A DNA stretch of 64,000 nt from contig CAWHIX010000010.1 of the NCBI GenBank assembly GCA_963829545.1, positions 124,001 to 188,000 on the forward strand, given 5' to 3'. A program made the position numbers and the translations under genes. The notes under the pieces are model-generated. The model worked only from the letters and a program-made list of their open reading frames with translations. It searched no databases and was not told where the DNA came from. Origin of the DNA: JAXGXJ01 sp963829545 (GTDB lineage: Bacteria > Actinomycetota > Thermoleophilia > RBG-16-64-13). Each line of letters starts with the position of its first letter. The first letter of the stretch is position 1. Of this stretch, positions 20,099-30,960 are shown piece by piece.

Positions 20099-22203
20099 AT
20101 GCTGCACCTAACCGACATCTCCAAGTCCTTCGGCAGCCAGGTGATCCTGGACGGCGCGAGTCTGCACATCAAGCCCGGCATGCGCGTCGGACTGGTGGGT
20201 GCCAACGGCGCCGGAAAGACCACGATGCTGCGGCTCATAGCCGGGGAGATGTCGCTGGACGGGGGGGAGATCAGCGCCCGCAAGGACCTGCGCATCGGCT
20301 TTCTGCCCCAGGAGATCGAGGAGATCGCCGGTCACCCGGTGATGGATGAGGTCCTGGCGTCGTATTCCGACATCCTGAGCGCCGAGCATCGCATCGCCGA
20401 GCTGGGCCGCCGGCTGGCGCAGCTCTACGAGACAGGCGTGGCCGGCGCCGCCGACGCTGCGGACGCAGCCACTGCGGCGGCCGAGAGCGCCGCCCAGTCG
20501 GCCGACGCCGACGCGCTGCTGCACGAGCTCGGGTCTTTGCAGACCGCCTTCGAGAGCGCGCACGGTTACGAGCTCGAGGCCCGGGCGCAGGCCATCCTCC
20601 GCGGCATGGGCTTCAGTGAGGGGGACTTCGAGCGCTCCATCGCCGAGCTCTCGGGCGGCTGGCGCATGCGGGTGGCGCTCGCCCGCCTGCTCCTGGAGCA
20701 ACCGGACCTGCTCCTCATGGACGAGCCGACCAACCACCTCGACCTGGAGAGCCTCGTCTGGCTGGAGGAGTTCCTGCTGGGCTGGACCGGGGCCCTCCTC
20801 GTCATCAGCCACGACCGCTACTTCCTCAACCGCATGGCCACGCATATCGCCGACCTCGACCGCGGCATCATCGACCTCTATGCGGGTGACTACGACCACT
20901 ACGAGCTGGAGAAGCGCCAACGCTACGAGGCTCTGGCCAACGCAGCCAAGAACCAGCAGCGCGAGATCGACGCGGCGGAAAGCTTCGTCCGCCGTTTCCG
21001 GGCCAAGAACACCAAGGCCAAGCAGGTGCAGCAGAAGATCCGCCAGCTGGAACGGACGGAACGCATCGATGCCCCCACGATGGAGCGGAAAACCATCAAG
21101 TTCCGCTTCCCTCAGCCGCCGCGCACCGGCAGGGTGGTGGCCGACATCAAGCACGTCCGCAAGGTATACGGCGACAAGGTGGTGTACAAGCGTCTCGACC
21201 TGGTGGTCGAGCGGGGGGAGAAGATCGCGCTGGTCGGGCCCAACGGGGCTGGCAAATCCACTTTGCTCAAGCTGCTGGCCGGGGTCATCGAGCCCGATGG
21301 GGGGTCGTTGAAGCTGGGACACAACGTGCGCCGGGAGTACTTTGCCCAGCATCAACTGGAAGTCCTCCATCCGGGGCAGACGGTCCTCAAGACCATGGAG
21401 GAGGCGGCGGCTCCGGCCGGGCGTCTGCCGGAAGTGCGGAGCTATCTCGGCACCTTCCTGTTCAACGAGGACGATGTGACCAAAAAGGTGGGCGTGCTCT
21501 CCGGGGGGAGAAGGCCCGCCTCGCTCTGGCCAGGATGCTCATCGATCCCGCCGGGCTGTTGCTGCTCGACGAACCCACCAACCACCTGGACATGGACTCG
21601 CGGGCCGTGCTCAGCGCGGCCCTGGCTCAGTTCGAGGGTTCGGTGGTCTTCATCAGCCACGACAGGCACCTCATCAACGCCATCGGAACCAAGGTCATCG
21701 AGGTGCGCGACGGACGCTTGACGCACTACCAGGGTGACTGGGAGTACTACCAGTGGAAGAGGGCCCAGGAGGAGCATGCAGCGAGCGCCGGGAACGGCAA
21801 GGGCGGCGGGGCGGAGGCGAAGACGAGCGGGGGGGGCGGAGAGGAACAGCCTGCCGACCCTCTCGACGCCTCTGAGGCAGCGGCATCAGCGGCGAAGGCG
21901 GGGGCCCGGACCGTGGGAGGCATGTCTGGGGCCTCGGGGAGCGCCCGAGCGGTGACCGTGGAATTGGGCTACAAAGAGCGCAAGGAACTGCAGAGCCGCT
22001 ATCGGAAGGTGGAACGGCGGCTGTTGGCCGCCGAGGCGCGCCAGGCCGAGGTGGCCGCTCTCCTTAGCGATCCGGCCCACGGTTCAGACTACGAACTGCT
22101 GTCCACCGCATCCGCGGAGGCCGCGGCGCTGGCCGACGAGATCGCTGCCCTCTACGAAGAATGGGGGCGGCTGGCCGAGGCGATGGGAACCACGGTGACC
22201 TGA
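20099..22203 (+). CDS. ABC-F family ATPase (ribosome-associated type), one frameshift
   Basis: A duplicated ABC ATPase without membrane domains, like the EttA/Uup translation factors. Domain 1 has GANGAGKTT, signature LSGGW and DEPTNHLDLE; an Ala-rich insertion at about residues 115-145; the charged linker (ARM/P-site region, about 255-310); domain 2 has GPNGAGKST, LSGG and DEPTNHLDMD; a low-complexity Gly/Ala spacer leads to a C-terminal coiled coil (KERKELQSRYRKVERRL). The frame breaks in a six-G run at 21503-21508, exactly inside the second LSGG; one extra G restores LSGGEKARLALARM. Restored length is about 701 residues. The stop overlaps the larA start (TGATG). Confidence 0.9.
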
Positions 22204-23699
22204 TGCCCGCTGTCGCCAAAGAGGCGCCACGCGTGCGTCTGGCCTTCGACTCCTATCGCACCGAGCTCGTCCTTCCTCCCGGCACAGACATCTTCCGCGC
22301 CCGGGAGCCCGAACCCGTGGCCGATGTATCCCAGGCGCTGGCCCGCGCCTTCTCCTCTCCGCTCGGATGCCCGCCGTTCGCAGACCTGTGCCACGAGGCG
22401 CTCAAGCGGATGAGGTCGTTGAATCCCAGCCTACCGCGATCGGTGGTCATCGTGGTGTCCGACCATTCGCGGCCCGTACCCTACAAGGGCGACACAGGCA
22501 TCCTCTGGCCGCTGGTCAGCTTTCTGCTGGGGGCGGGCTTTCCCTCAGACTGGATCACGCTGCTGGTGGCCACCGGCACGCATCATGTTCTCACCGACTC
22601 CCAGATGTGGGCCCTCTTCGACCCCCGCGTCCGCGCGGCTGGGGTTCGCGTGATCTGCCATGACTCCGCCGACCCTGGCGGGCTCGTCCCTGTGGATCGC
22701 GCCGACGCTGCCCGTCGCGCGCCGGCTGGTCACACCGACCGGGACGGTCGCGCGTCGACCGGCCGTCCGGCTGAGGCCGCCCCGGTTTCGGTCAACCGGG
22801 TGTATGCGGAAGCCGGCTTCAGAATCCTCACCGGTCTCGTGGAGCCTCATTTCATGGCCGGCGCCTCGGGTGGTCGCAAGAGCATCTGTCCGGGCCTGCT
22901 TGACGTGAGGAGCGTGCGCGACTTCCACGGCCCGGCCGTGGTCGCGAGCGACGGTATCGGTGACCTATGCCTGGAGGGGAATCCCTGCCACGAGTACTCC
23001 CTCGAGATCGCCTCGCTGGTGCCACCCGACTTGATACTGAACGTCACCATGCGCCCTGACGGCTTGGTGGCGGGCGTGTTCGCGGGCGACATGCAGGCGG
23101 CTCACCTGGCCGCCGTCGAACACCTGCGAAGCTTCTCGGAAGTGCGACTGGAACATGAGTACGACATCGTGGTCACCCACGCCGCGCGCACGGGTATCAA
23201 CCACTATCAGGCCAGTAAGGCCATCGGCTCGGCGGCCCCGGCGGTGCGGCAGGGGGGCTATCTGGTCATCGTCGCCGACACCACCGATTCCGACCCGGTG
23301 GGCTCGGAGTCCTATCGCCGCCTGCTCGGTTTGCTGGCCGAGTCGGGGGCGGAAACCTTTCAGGCCCTCGTGCAGGCCGACGACTGGGAATTCGTGCAGG
23401 ACCAATGGGCGGTCCAGTCCCTGGCTCGGATACTGGAGAAGATACCGCGCGAGCATCTCTACTACTTCAGCCCGCAGACTACGGCCGCCGACTACGCCAT
23501 CCTGCCCTGCCGTCGCCCCACCGACGCCGGGAAGTCGTCCGTCAGGGAAGAAATGGGGGAGATGGTGAGCCGGTTCGTTCGTGCTGCGCTCGAACGAGCG
23601 GCGCTGGAGTCGCAGCTGGTCCTGGGGCGCGAGCCTCGTATCGCCTGTCTGGCCGACGGGCCGCATTGCGTGCCGCGTCTCCCCGGCAGTCGCGTCTGA
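22203..23699 (+). CDS. larA: LarA-like nickel-pincer lactate racemase family protein
   Basis: LarA-family enzymes racemise lactate or other 2-hydroxyacids using a pyridinium nickel pincer cofactor tethered to Lys. Seen are SDHSRPVP, ATGTHHVLT with the catalytic His pair, and EPHFMAGASGGRKSICPGLLD, containing the second catalytic His and the Lys used for cofactor attachment. At 498 residues it is longer than the roughly 420 of LarA, partly because of an Arg/Ala-rich insert around residues 160-185. Cofactor genes larB, larC and larE are not in the window. The ATG overlaps the abcF stop. Many LarA homologues act on other 2-hydroxyacids, so the substrate is open. Confidence 0.82.
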   Translation: MPAVAKEAPRVRLAFDSYRTELVLPPGTDIFRAREPEPVADVSQALARAFSSPLGCPPFADLCHEALKRMRSLNPSLPRSVVIVVSDHSRPVPYKGDTGILWPLVSFLLGAGFPSDWITLLVATGTHHVLTDSQMWALFDPRVRAAGVRVICHDSADPGGLVPVDRADAARRAPAGHTDRDGRASTGRPAEAAPVSVNRVYAEAGFRILTGLVEPHFMAGASGGRKSICPGLLDVRSVRDFHGPAVVASDGIGDLCLEGNPCHEYSLEIASLVPPDLILNVTMRPDGLVAGVFAGDMQAAHLAAVEHLRSFSEVRLEHEYDIVVTHAARTGINHYQASKAIGSAAPAVRQGGYLVIVADTTDSDPVGSESYRRLLGLLAESGAETFQALVQADDWEFVQDQWAVQSLARILEKIPREHLYYFSPQTTAADYAILPCRRPTDAGKSSVREEMGEMVSRFVRAALERAALESQLVLGREPRIACLADGPHCVPRLPGSRV

Positions 23700-23712
23700 T
23701 CCGACCCGAGCG

Positions 23713-25155
23713 TCAGCGGTACTTGATCAGAGTGGGGTAGGGGTTGATGGCGGAACCCCCGCCCGGCCGGATCTCAAAATGCAGGTGTACCGCCCCGCCG
23801 CTGGCGTTGCCCGTATTGCCGGCAGCCCCGATCACCTGGCCTGCGTCGACATGCACCCCGGACTTGATGCCGCTCTTTATGGAGGAAAGGTGCGCGTAGT
23901 AGTAGACGTTGCCGTCGCTGCCGGTGAGATGGATGGTGATGCCACCCAGCCCGGAGTTGGTGGGATTGGTGGCGCGGATGGTACCGCTCACCACGGCGAC
24001 CAGAGGAGTGCCCCGAGCCGTCATGATGTCGCAGCCCTTGTGCGTGCGGCCGCCCGAACGCGGCGCGCCGAAGCTATCGACGAAGCTGTTGGGCCCCTGG
24101 ACGGGGAACACCCAGCCGGCGCTGGCATCGACCACAGGGTCCGGCTTGGGGGTGGGCTTCTTGGTGGTGGTCGTCGACTTCTTGGTCGTCGTGGTCGTGG
24201 ACTTCTCGGCGGTAGTGGTCGTGGACTTGCTGGTGGAGGTGGTGTCCGTCTTGGCCGTACTGGTCTTGGTGGTCGAGGTGCTGTTCTCCTGAGCCGCGGC
24301 TGCCTCTGCCGCCGCGCTCTGGGCAGCAGCGCGTTCTGCCGCCGCGAGTTCCGCGGCCTCAGCCTTCGCGGCCGCCTCGGCGGCGGCCTTGGCTTCGGCC
24401 ACCCTGCGGGCCTCCTCCTGGCGCTGTCGCTCCTCTTCCTCCAACTGGGCCACGCGGCTGCGCAGCCCGTTGTACTCGTCCCTGACCTGTTCCAGTTCCT
24501 GCAGCGTCTGGTCGCGGGCCGCGGCGTACTGCGCGGCGTCTTCCTGCTCGGCGGCCTTCTGCGTGGTCAACTCGGCGTTCAACTGGTCGAGTTCCTCGAG
24601 ACTGCCCTTGACCTCGGCCACCAGTTCCCCGTCCTGCTCGGCTACGTGGGTGACCATGGCCAGACGGTCGAGTACGGCGCCGATGGACTTGTCTTCCCCG
24701 GAAAAGACGGCGTCCACGGCGGCCAGGGCCTGCGACCCTCGGTCCTTGTAGATCTCGACCAGTCGTTCCGAGAGCTGGGTCTGCAGACGGGCCAGCTTGG
24801 CCTCGGCCTTGTGCGTGCCGGCCTCTACCTCCGCGATGCGGTCCTGCGTCGTCTCCAGACGCACCTCGGCGTCTTCCTGCTTCTGGGCGAAGTCGTCCAG
24901 GCGCGCCTGCTCTGCGGCCAGTTCGGCCTTGGCGGCCTTGAGTTCGGCCTGGGCGGTGGTAAGTGCTTCATTGGCGGCGTCGGCCGGACCGAGACCGACA
25001 AAGGGGAGGGGGAGGACGCCGGCAACGAGATTGCCTAGCAGAGCTACGACCACGATCAGTATCGCGATCCGCCCTTTTCGTGAACTCAGAGCGTCGGTCT
25101 CTTCCTGCACACGCCGGAGGACACCGCCGCCCTTCCGTTTTCCGTCAGGCGACAT
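23713..25155 (-). CDS. M23 family peptidoglycan endopeptidase with coiled coil
   Basis: A secreted or membrane-anchored cell-wall protein of about 480 residues. After a short basic N terminus a hydrophobic anchor (IAILIVVVALLGNLVAGVLP) leads into a long coiled coil (about residues 65-300, rich in Ala/Glu/Lys), then a Thr/Lys/Ser stalk, then a LytM/M23 domain. The zinc ligands are present: HKGCDI in the first motif and HLHFE in the second, so it should be active, unlike degenerate EnvC-type activators. The start is uncertain: ATGs at 25155 and 25176 are both plausible. It is divergent from yajQ and convergent with larA. Confidence 0.85.
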   Translation of the reverse strand: MSPDGKRKGGGVLRRVQEETDALSSRKGRIAILIVVVALLGNLVAGVLPLPFVGLGPADAANEALTTAQAELKAAKAELAAEQARLDDFAQKQEDAEVRLETTQDRIAEVEAGTHKAEAKLARLQTQLSERLVEIYKDRGSQALAAVDAVFSGEDKSIGAVLDRLAMVTHVAEQDGELVAEVKGSLEELDQLNAELTTQKAAEQEDAAQYAAARDQTLQELEQVRDEYNGLRSRVAQLEEEERQRQEEARRVAEAKAAAEAAAKAEAAELAAAERAAAQSAAAEAAAAQENSTSTTKTSTAKTDTTSTSKSTTTTAEKSTTTTTKKSTTTTKKPTPKPDPVVDASAGWVFPVQGPNSFVDSFGAPRSGGRTHKGCDIMTARGTPLVAVVSGTIRATNPTNSGLGGITIHLTGSDGNVYYYAHLSSIKSGIKSGVHVDAGQVIGAAGNTGNASGGAVHLHFEIRPGGGSAINPYPTLIKYR

Positions 25156-25211
25156 GCCCGTCAGTTTACCAACCATCAGCCGTCGCTTGCTACCCCTTGC
25201 CTGCCCTGCGG

Positions 25212-25217
25212 TATCCT
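25212..25217 (+). promoter_or_regulatory. Candidate -10 for yajQ
   Basis: TATCCT lies about 35 nt before the yajQ ATG. A strong AAGGAGGA site at 25239-25246 follows, so this transcript would carry a short normal leader. Confidence 0.35.
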
Positions 25218-25252
25218 GGACGGGGTTCCCTACGGCAGAAGGAGGAGAACTG

Positions 25253-25744
25253 ATGCCGTCTTTCGACATCGTCAGTCGGGTGGACATGCAAGAGCTGGAC
25301 AACGCCGTCAATCAGGTGAAAAAGGAGATCTCCACACGGTTCGACTTCCGAGGGTCGAAGACCCAGATCGACTTGGACCGCAAGGAAGGGAAGATCAACG
25401 TGCTCACCGAGGACGAGATGAAGCTGCGGGCCATCAAGGACATGCTCATCTCCAAGGTGGTCAAGCGCTCGATAGAGGCAGAGGCGCTCGATTTCGGTGC
25501 CTCTGAGAAGGCCGGGGGGGACATGGTCCGGCAGACCGTGACCATCACCAACGGCATCGACATCGAGACGGCGCGCAAGGTGGTGAAGTTGGTCAAGGAG
25601 AAGAAGCTCAAGGTGCAGGCGGCCATCCAGGGCGACGAGGTGCGCATCACCGGCAAGCAGCGCGACGATCTACAGCAGGTCATCAGCTTGCTTAAGGAGA
25701 CCGACCTGGGCGTGCCCCTCCAGTACGTGAACTACCGCGAATGA
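25253..25744 (+). CDS. yajQ: YajQ family nucleotide-binding protein
   Basis: A 163-residue member of the UPF0234/YajQ family, recognised by MPSFDIVSRVDMQELDNAV at the start and STRFDFRGSK near residue 30. Family members bind nucleotides; a Xanthomonas homologue binds cyclic di-GMP, but that role should not be assumed here. The ATG at 25253 follows AAGGAGGA by 6 nt; the longer open frame upstream is antisense to the M23 gene. The last bases overlap the hydrolase start (ATGA), so the two are coupled. Confidence 0.93.
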   Translation: MPSFDIVSRVDMQELDNAVNQVKKEISTRFDFRGSKTQIDLDRKEGKINVLTEDEMKLRAIKDMLISKVVKRSIEAEALDFGASEKAGGDMVRQTVTITNGIDIETARKVVKLVKEKKLKVQAAIQGDEVRITGKQRDDLQQVISLLKETDLGVPLQYVNYRE

Positions 25745-26433
25745 TCGACCGGGCTGCGGAGCTGTTCTTCGCAGGCGACCACATGCTGGAGGGCATCTTC
25801 GAGGAAGGGGACCTCGGGAGATCGTGGGGCGGCGTGGTCGTCGCCCACCCCCATCCGCTCTACGGCGGCACGATGGCTCAGCCGGTCGTCTACCGTGTGG
25901 CCAAGACATGTCGCGAGCACGGTCTGGCCACCCTGCGCTTCAACTTCCCGGGGGTCGGGGAGAGCGGCGGGCAGTACAGCGGCAGGGACGAACACCTCGA
26001 TGTCCAGGCAGCCCTCGCCCATCTCCAGGAGAGGTTGGGCGTGTCGCCGCTCCCATCGCCGCCACGGCCACCGCTGGGTTTGGCCGGTTATTCCTTCGGC
26101 AGCATCATGTCTGCCATGGCCTGCGCCGGACCGGTGCCGGTCGACGCCCTTGCTCTCGTGGCCCTACCCGCGCACTGGGAGGATGAACTCCCGGCGGCCT
26201 TCGACAGTCTTCGTGCCTACAGGGGTCCCGTGCTCGCCGTCTGTGGAGAAGAGGACGATATCGCCCCGCCCGGACCGCTGGAGCGGCTTCTGACCGACAT
26301 GGGTCTCGACTTCCGGCTGGAGGTGCTGCCCGGAGCCGGCCATTTCTTCGAGGAGAGCCGCAAGGAAGTGGGTCGCCTGGTAGCGGGATTCATGGCCGAG
26401 GAGCTTACAGAGGCTGCTAAGCCTCCAAGATAG
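25741..26433 (+). CDS. Alpha/beta hydrolase (dienelactone-hydrolase-like)
   Basis: A 230-residue cytoplasmic alpha/beta hydrolase. The early strand HPHPLYGGTM with FPGVGESGG supplies the oxyanion loop; the nucleophile elbow is GYSFGS (Ser near residue 120); a late Asp (EEDDIAPP) and His (GAGHFF) complete the triad. This pattern matches the CC/TAP-like or YqiA-type small hydrolases of unknown substrate. Translation is coupled to yajQ through ATGA. Confidence 0.82.
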   Translation: MIDRAAELFFAGDHMLEGIFEEGDLGRSWGGVVVAHPHPLYGGTMAQPVVYRVAKTCREHGLATLRFNFPGVGESGGQYSGRDEHLDVQAALAHLQERLGVSPLPSPPRPPLGLAGYSFGSIMSAMACAGPVPVDALALVALPAHWEDELPAAFDSLRAYRGPVLAVCGEEDDIAPPGPLERLLTDMGLDFRLEVLPGAGHFFEESRKEVGRLVAGFMAEELTEAAKPPR

Positions 26434-26468
26434 GCCTTAGGGCGGAGGAAGCACGCGAGTCTGCGCCC

Positions 26469-26474
26469 TATCCT
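26469..26474 (+). promoter_or_regulatory. Candidate -10 of a leaderless comEA promoter
   Basis: TATCCT ends 6 nt before the comEA ATG, with no Shine-Dalgarno sequence. The expected transcription start coincides with the start codon. Confidence 0.45.
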
Positions 26475-26480
26475 GCCGCT

Positions 26481-27191
26481 ATGGCTGGAATTCCTGCAAA
26501 GCGCCTCTTGGTGTACATCGTCTCGGGTCTCGTCGTTCTGGCGGTCGGCAGCGGGGCGGTCATGGCCATGCGCAGCGAGTCGTCCCCGGGGGGCGACTCC
26601 TCTTCCGCTTCCGCGGTCAAGATATCCGCCGTCGGAGGGGCGGATGGATCTGGCACGTCCGACACGATGATCCTGCCGGGCGGAGACCCCGCCGGCGAAG
26701 CCGCGAGGCAGGCCGCGCAGACCACCACTACCACGAAGAGGGCTCTGATCTTCGTGCAGGTCGCGGGTGCGGTGCGCAGGCCGGGCGTATACGAGATGCC
26801 ACCCGAGAGCCGCGTCTTTCAGGCCATCGACAAGGCCGGTGGCTTCACTCCCGACGCCGACGAAGAGGCCATCACACTCGCAGCCTGCCTCAGTGACGGT
26901 TGCCGTGTGTACGTGCCCCGCGTGGGAGAGACCGCGGCCGGTGCCTCAGTGCCCGTGGAGCCAACCGACGGGGCGCCGGGAGCGGGCGCGGCCGCCGCCG
27001 GGCCGCTGTCCATCAACTCGGCCGGCGTGGAGGAACTCGACTCCCTGCCGGGTATAGGTCCCGCCATCGCCCAGGACATAGTCACCTATCGTGAGGCGAA
27101 CGGTCCCTTCGCAAGCGTCGATGAACTGACGGAGGTGCCGGGCATCGGTCCGTCCAAGCTGGAGCAACTGCGTCCTCTGGTCACTCTCTGA
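26481..27191 (+). CDS. comEA: Competence protein ComEA (SLBB plus helix-hairpin-helix)
   Basis: DNA receptor for transformation, anchored in the membrane. The N-terminal segment (about residues 8-29) is a signal anchor; a Thr-rich linker follows; then an SLBB domain (VQVAGAVRRPGVYEM, residues about 92-150) and a C-terminal pair of helix-hairpin-helix motifs (LDSLPGIGPAIAQDIV and VPGIGPSKLEQL) that bind double-stranded DNA. Length 236 is usual for Gram-positive ComEA. It is followed by comEC at 22 nt. Confidence 0.92.
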   Translation: MAGIPAKRLLVYIVSGLVVLAVGSGAVMAMRSESSPGGDSSSASAVKISAVGGADGSGTSDTMILPGGDPAGEAARQAAQTTTTTKRALIFVQVAGAVRRPGVYEMPPESRVFQAIDKAGGFTPDADEEAITLAACLSDGCRVYVPRVGETAAGASVPVEPTDGAPGAGAAAAGPLSINSAGVEELDSLPGIGPAIAQDIVTYREANGPFASVDELTEVPGIGPSKLEQLRPLVTL

Positions 27192-27213
27192 CCGTCCGCC
27201 GACGCGAGCGGAG

Positions 27214-29860
27214 TTGGCCTCCACGTCTTCATCGGGGTTGACCACCTGGTTCGTGCGCCGGGTGGGCGTGGCGCGGGCGAGCACTTTTCTCTGTGCGGCC
27301 GGGCTTGCCGCCGCCGCTGTTACAGGTGCTCGGCCCATCGTCGCCGCGCTCGGCCTGACCATCGCCCTTTGCGGGGGTCTCGTCGGCATGGCGACTAACG
27401 CGACAGCGGGAGGCCCGCGCCGACCGGCACGCACGCTCGTCGTCGTCTGCGTACTCCTCGTGGGGCTCTTCGCGGGCTATCTCGGGGGCAGCGTCCGGGT
27501 GATGGCACTGGGGAACGGCGAACTCCGCAGCCACGTGGGGGAGAGTATCAGGGCGGAGTTGGTCATCACCGGTCAGGTGCGAGCGAACGGCGGGTGGCAG
27601 AGCGCCCTCGCTGAACTACGGGCGGGGTCGATCGTTCCGGAGAAGGCGCCGTCCCTTCCAGAGGGGGAAAGCGCTCTTGAAGGCGAGACCGTCCTCCTCG
27701 AGGTAGCGCCTCCCAAGGGCGGACAGGCCGGACCGAGTGAAGGAGCCCGCCGGCTTCTCGTCGAAGGGGCGATCGTCGCATGTGAAGCGACCATCCAGCA
27801 GCCGGAAGGTCCCACTGCCTCGGGCTTCGACCAGCGAGCCTACCTGCATCGGCAGGGCGTCGAAGTGGTGCTGTCCGCGGCCGCGCAGGATGTGAGAATC
27901 GAGGGGGCCCGGGGGGGCTTCTGGGGTTTCTTCGACCGCGTCCGGGCCCGAGCCCGGGCCGATCTCAGCCGGGGACCGGAGGCCCGTCTCGACGAGGTCC
28001 TGCAGGGAGTGGTCATGGGCGACACGGTGGGGATCGATTCCACCTGGCTCGACGCCTTCCGCCGGTCGGGGACGGCGCATATGCTCTCGGTGAGTGGCCT
28101 GCACGTCGCCAGCCTGGCCCTCATCATGCTTGGCTTGGCCAGGCTGGCTCGGCTATCTCGCGGCACCGGGTTTCTGCTCGCGGCGCTGGCCGCCTTGTCG
28201 ATGATTCCCTTCGCCGGGGCCTCGCCTCCCGTGGTGCGGTCGGTGGCTATGATCCTTGTTGTGCTGACGGGGCGTTGGGTGGGGCGCGGCCGCGACCAGT
28301 GGCAGATACTGGCGCTGGCAGCGTGCGTCGTGCTCGCGCTCAATCCCCTCGCCCTGTTCGACGTCGGCTTCCAACTCTCGTTCGGTGCCTTCGGGGGCAT
28401 GTTGGCGCTGGCGGCTTCGCTGCAACGCCTGCTTCACCGTCTGCCCACAGGGATAGCGTCCAACTTGGCCGTGTCCATCGCCGCGTCCCTGGGGACGGCC
28501 CCCGTCTCATTGCTGGTGTTCGGCCAGACGTCGCTCGTAGGAGCCATCGCCAACCTGGTGGTCATCCCCGTCCTCCCCTACGTGACGGGATTGGGAATGG
28601 CGAGCGTCATATCCGGCCATGTGTGGGGCGGCTTCAGCGCCGCTTTCGACTGGCTCGTGGCACCTGCCACCGCTTGGACGGTGGAGGTCTCTCGCCTATT
28701 CGCGGCTGCTCCCGTATTGCGGGCAGAGGATCTAGGCCGGGCCCTTGCGGCGGCAGGGGCGGCGGCCGTTGTCCTGCCCTTGGCTCTGGCGCTGGCCGGG
28801 CGAGTGGTCCGTCCTCCCCTCGGAGTGCGGCTGCCCTACTACCGAGGTTGCCAGCGCCGGATACTGGCGCATCGACCCCGCAGCCACAACCGCGCAGTCG
28901 CCCTCGCCGTTCTCCTGGTGAGTGTCGCTCTCATCGACAGGGGCCGGCGCCTACGGGCCGCTCACCCACGCCTATCGCACTGTCGCGGTGGCGCTCGCGG
29001 GCAGAGGGTGGCCGGACCAGGTCGAGATCCGAGTGCTCGACGTGGGCCAGGGCAACGCGGTCCTGGTGCGTACGCCCGCTCGCCACGCTCTTCTCTTCGA
29101 CGGAGGCCCGGCAGGCTGCGACTTGGGAGGACAACTCGCGGCCCTGGGAGTGCGCAGGCTGGACGTGGTCGTGATCTCGCATCCTCACGCCGACCATTTC
29201 GCCGGCCTGCTGGAGTGCGTCGACGAACTGGAGGTGGGGACGTTGGTCGATCAGACCCAAGTGGTCGAGGCCTTGACCGCGGCACCGGGGGGTCGGGTCG
29301 GGGAGGCAGAAGCGCAAGACTACCTGGAGTTGCGGCGCCGCCTCGAGCAGGGAGATGCCGGCTACCTCCTCGCCCACACCGGTTCCTGTGTGGAGGTCGA
29401 CGGAGTTCTGGTGACATTCTTCGCTCCCCGCCGCCCCTTGGTCATGCTCGACGGGCCTGATCCCTGGGGTGCCCGCGCCTCTCCACCTGGGGGCGAGGAA
29501 CTGAACGGCAGTTCTGTGGTCTCGCTCCTGACCTACGTGGAGGCCGAGGTCCTTCTTCCCGGCGATGCCGAAGGCGAAGTGCTGGAGAGATACGATCTTC
29601 CGCCTGCCGATGTAGTCATCGTCCCGCATCACGGCAGTCGGGGCGCCTGCTCGGCGGAACTGCTGGACGGATTGGAGGTCAAGGCTGCCGCCGTCTCGGT
29701 GGGTGAGGACAATTCCTTCGGCCACCCCGATCCCGCCACCCTCAGCCTCCTTGAGCAGCGGGTCCCCAGCGTGGTGCGCACCGACTGGGCGGGTTGGGTA
29801 TGCTATACCACAGACGGGAAGGACCTGGCCCTGACGACCGAGAGGAACACCACTCGTTGA
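27214..29860 (+). CDS. comEC: ComEC/Rec2 competence DNA-uptake channel, one frameshift
   Basis: Polytopic protein that forms the channel for single-stranded DNA uptake. An N-terminal region with two or three membrane segments and an OB-like soluble part is followed by the Competence domain (GTAHMLSVSGLHVAS near residue 285, then many membrane helices) and a C-terminal metallo-beta-lactamase-like domain with LDVGQGNAVLV, HPHADHFAG, HHGSRG. The two halves are in different frames; the break is best placed at the GGGG run 28940-28943, where losing one G gives a continuous reading (IDRAGAYG). Restored length is about 881. The TTG at 27214 is a tentative start. The stop overlaps the holA start. Confidence 0.85.
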
Positions 29861-30897
29861 AGGAAGAGAGCCTCACGAATCTCGCGGCCTCGGCGGGGCA
29901 CCCCACGGCTCCCACGAGCCCCGGACGGCTCCAGACCCGGGCGCCCCTCAAGCCGGCATATCTCATCCTGGGCGACGATCTTCCCAAGGTCGAACTGGCG
30001 CTTCGACGACTGAAGGCGCGCATCGCCGAGGACTCGGGCACCGACCTCAACATCGACGAGTTCGACGCCTCGACAGACGGCGGGGCTCGGGTTGTCAACG
30101 CCGCCAATACTCTGGCCTTCCTGGGTGGTACGAGGCTGGTGCTCGTGCACGAAGCCCAAGCCTGGCAGAAGGCCGACAAGCAGATCGTGGCCGCATATCT
30201 GGCCTCCCCGGCGCCGGATGCCTGCCTGGCCCTGGTAGCGGAGAAGCTTCCTCCCAGCGATCTCCTGCGCACGGCCATGGACAAACACGGGGAGGTGCTC
30301 GAATACCATGCGCCCAAGGAGGGGCAGCTTCCCGGCTGGCTAGTGCAGCAGGCGGCAGGCATGCACCTGCGCCTGGGTCTTTCCGAGGCCCGTCTTCTGG
30401 TGCAGCGCTGCGGGGACAATCAGAGCATTCTGCTGCGGGAACTGGAGAAGCTCAAGGCGTACGTCGAGAGCGATCCGGTGATGCCCGAGGACATCCGCCT
30501 GCTCGCGGTCGCCACCGTGGAGGCGAACATCTTCGATCTACTCGACGCCCTCGCCTTGGGCAGGGGCGCGGAGGCGTTCGCAGCCCTGGACGAGCTTCTG
30601 GCCGCAGGAGAGGAGGAGGGCAGGCTCTTCTATCGGATCCTGCGGAATTTCCAGAATCTCAGCCGGGTGGCGGCCCTGAGGGAAGAGGGCTTCAGCCGGG
30701 ATGCGGTGCAGTCGGAGATGAAGATGAAGCCTTACCCGGTCAGGAAGCTCATGGAGCAGGCAGCTCTGCTCGGTCCCGAAGGGATAGCGCGCCGGCTGGG
30801 AGTGCTCGCCGACACAGATGCCCGCATGAAGGGGATGGGCTCGGTGCCCTCCGAGATGGAACTGCAGCTATGCCTCGGCCGTCTGCTGGCGGAGTGA
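29857..30897 (+). CDS. holA: DNA polymerase III subunit delta
   Basis: Clamp-loader delta subunit, which opens the beta sliding clamp. The 346-residue product has the usual N-terminal ATPase-like fold without Walker motifs (YLILGDDLPKVELALRRL), the middle region QAWQKADKQIV, and the C-terminal helical domain (FDLLDALALGRGAEAFAALDELL). The start is a TTG that overlaps the comEC stop (TTGA); the frame upstream of it lies within comEC. Linkage of comEA-comEC-holA-rpsT is common in Gram-positive genomes and supports the call. Confidence 0.9.
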   Translation: MKEESLTNLAASAGHPTAPTSPGRLQTRAPLKPAYLILGDDLPKVELALRRLKARIAEDSGTDLNIDEFDASTDGGARVVNAANTLAFLGGTRLVLVHEAQAWQKADKQIVAAYLASPAPDACLALVAEKLPPSDLLRTAMDKHGEVLEYHAPKEGQLPGWLVQQAAGMHLRLGLSEARLLVQRCGDNQSILLRELEKLKAYVESDPVMPEDIRLLAVATVEANIFDLLDALALGRGAEAFAALDELLAAGEEEGRLFYRILRNFQNLSRVAALREEGFSRDAVQSEMKMKPYPVRKLMEQAALLGPEGIARRLGVLADTDARMKGMGSVPSEMELQLCLGRLLAE

Positions 30898-30960
30898 GGA
30901 CGCTCGGGGCGCGGTCGAAGACCGCGCCGGACGGGGGGACTTTGCCAGATGGAGAAGGCT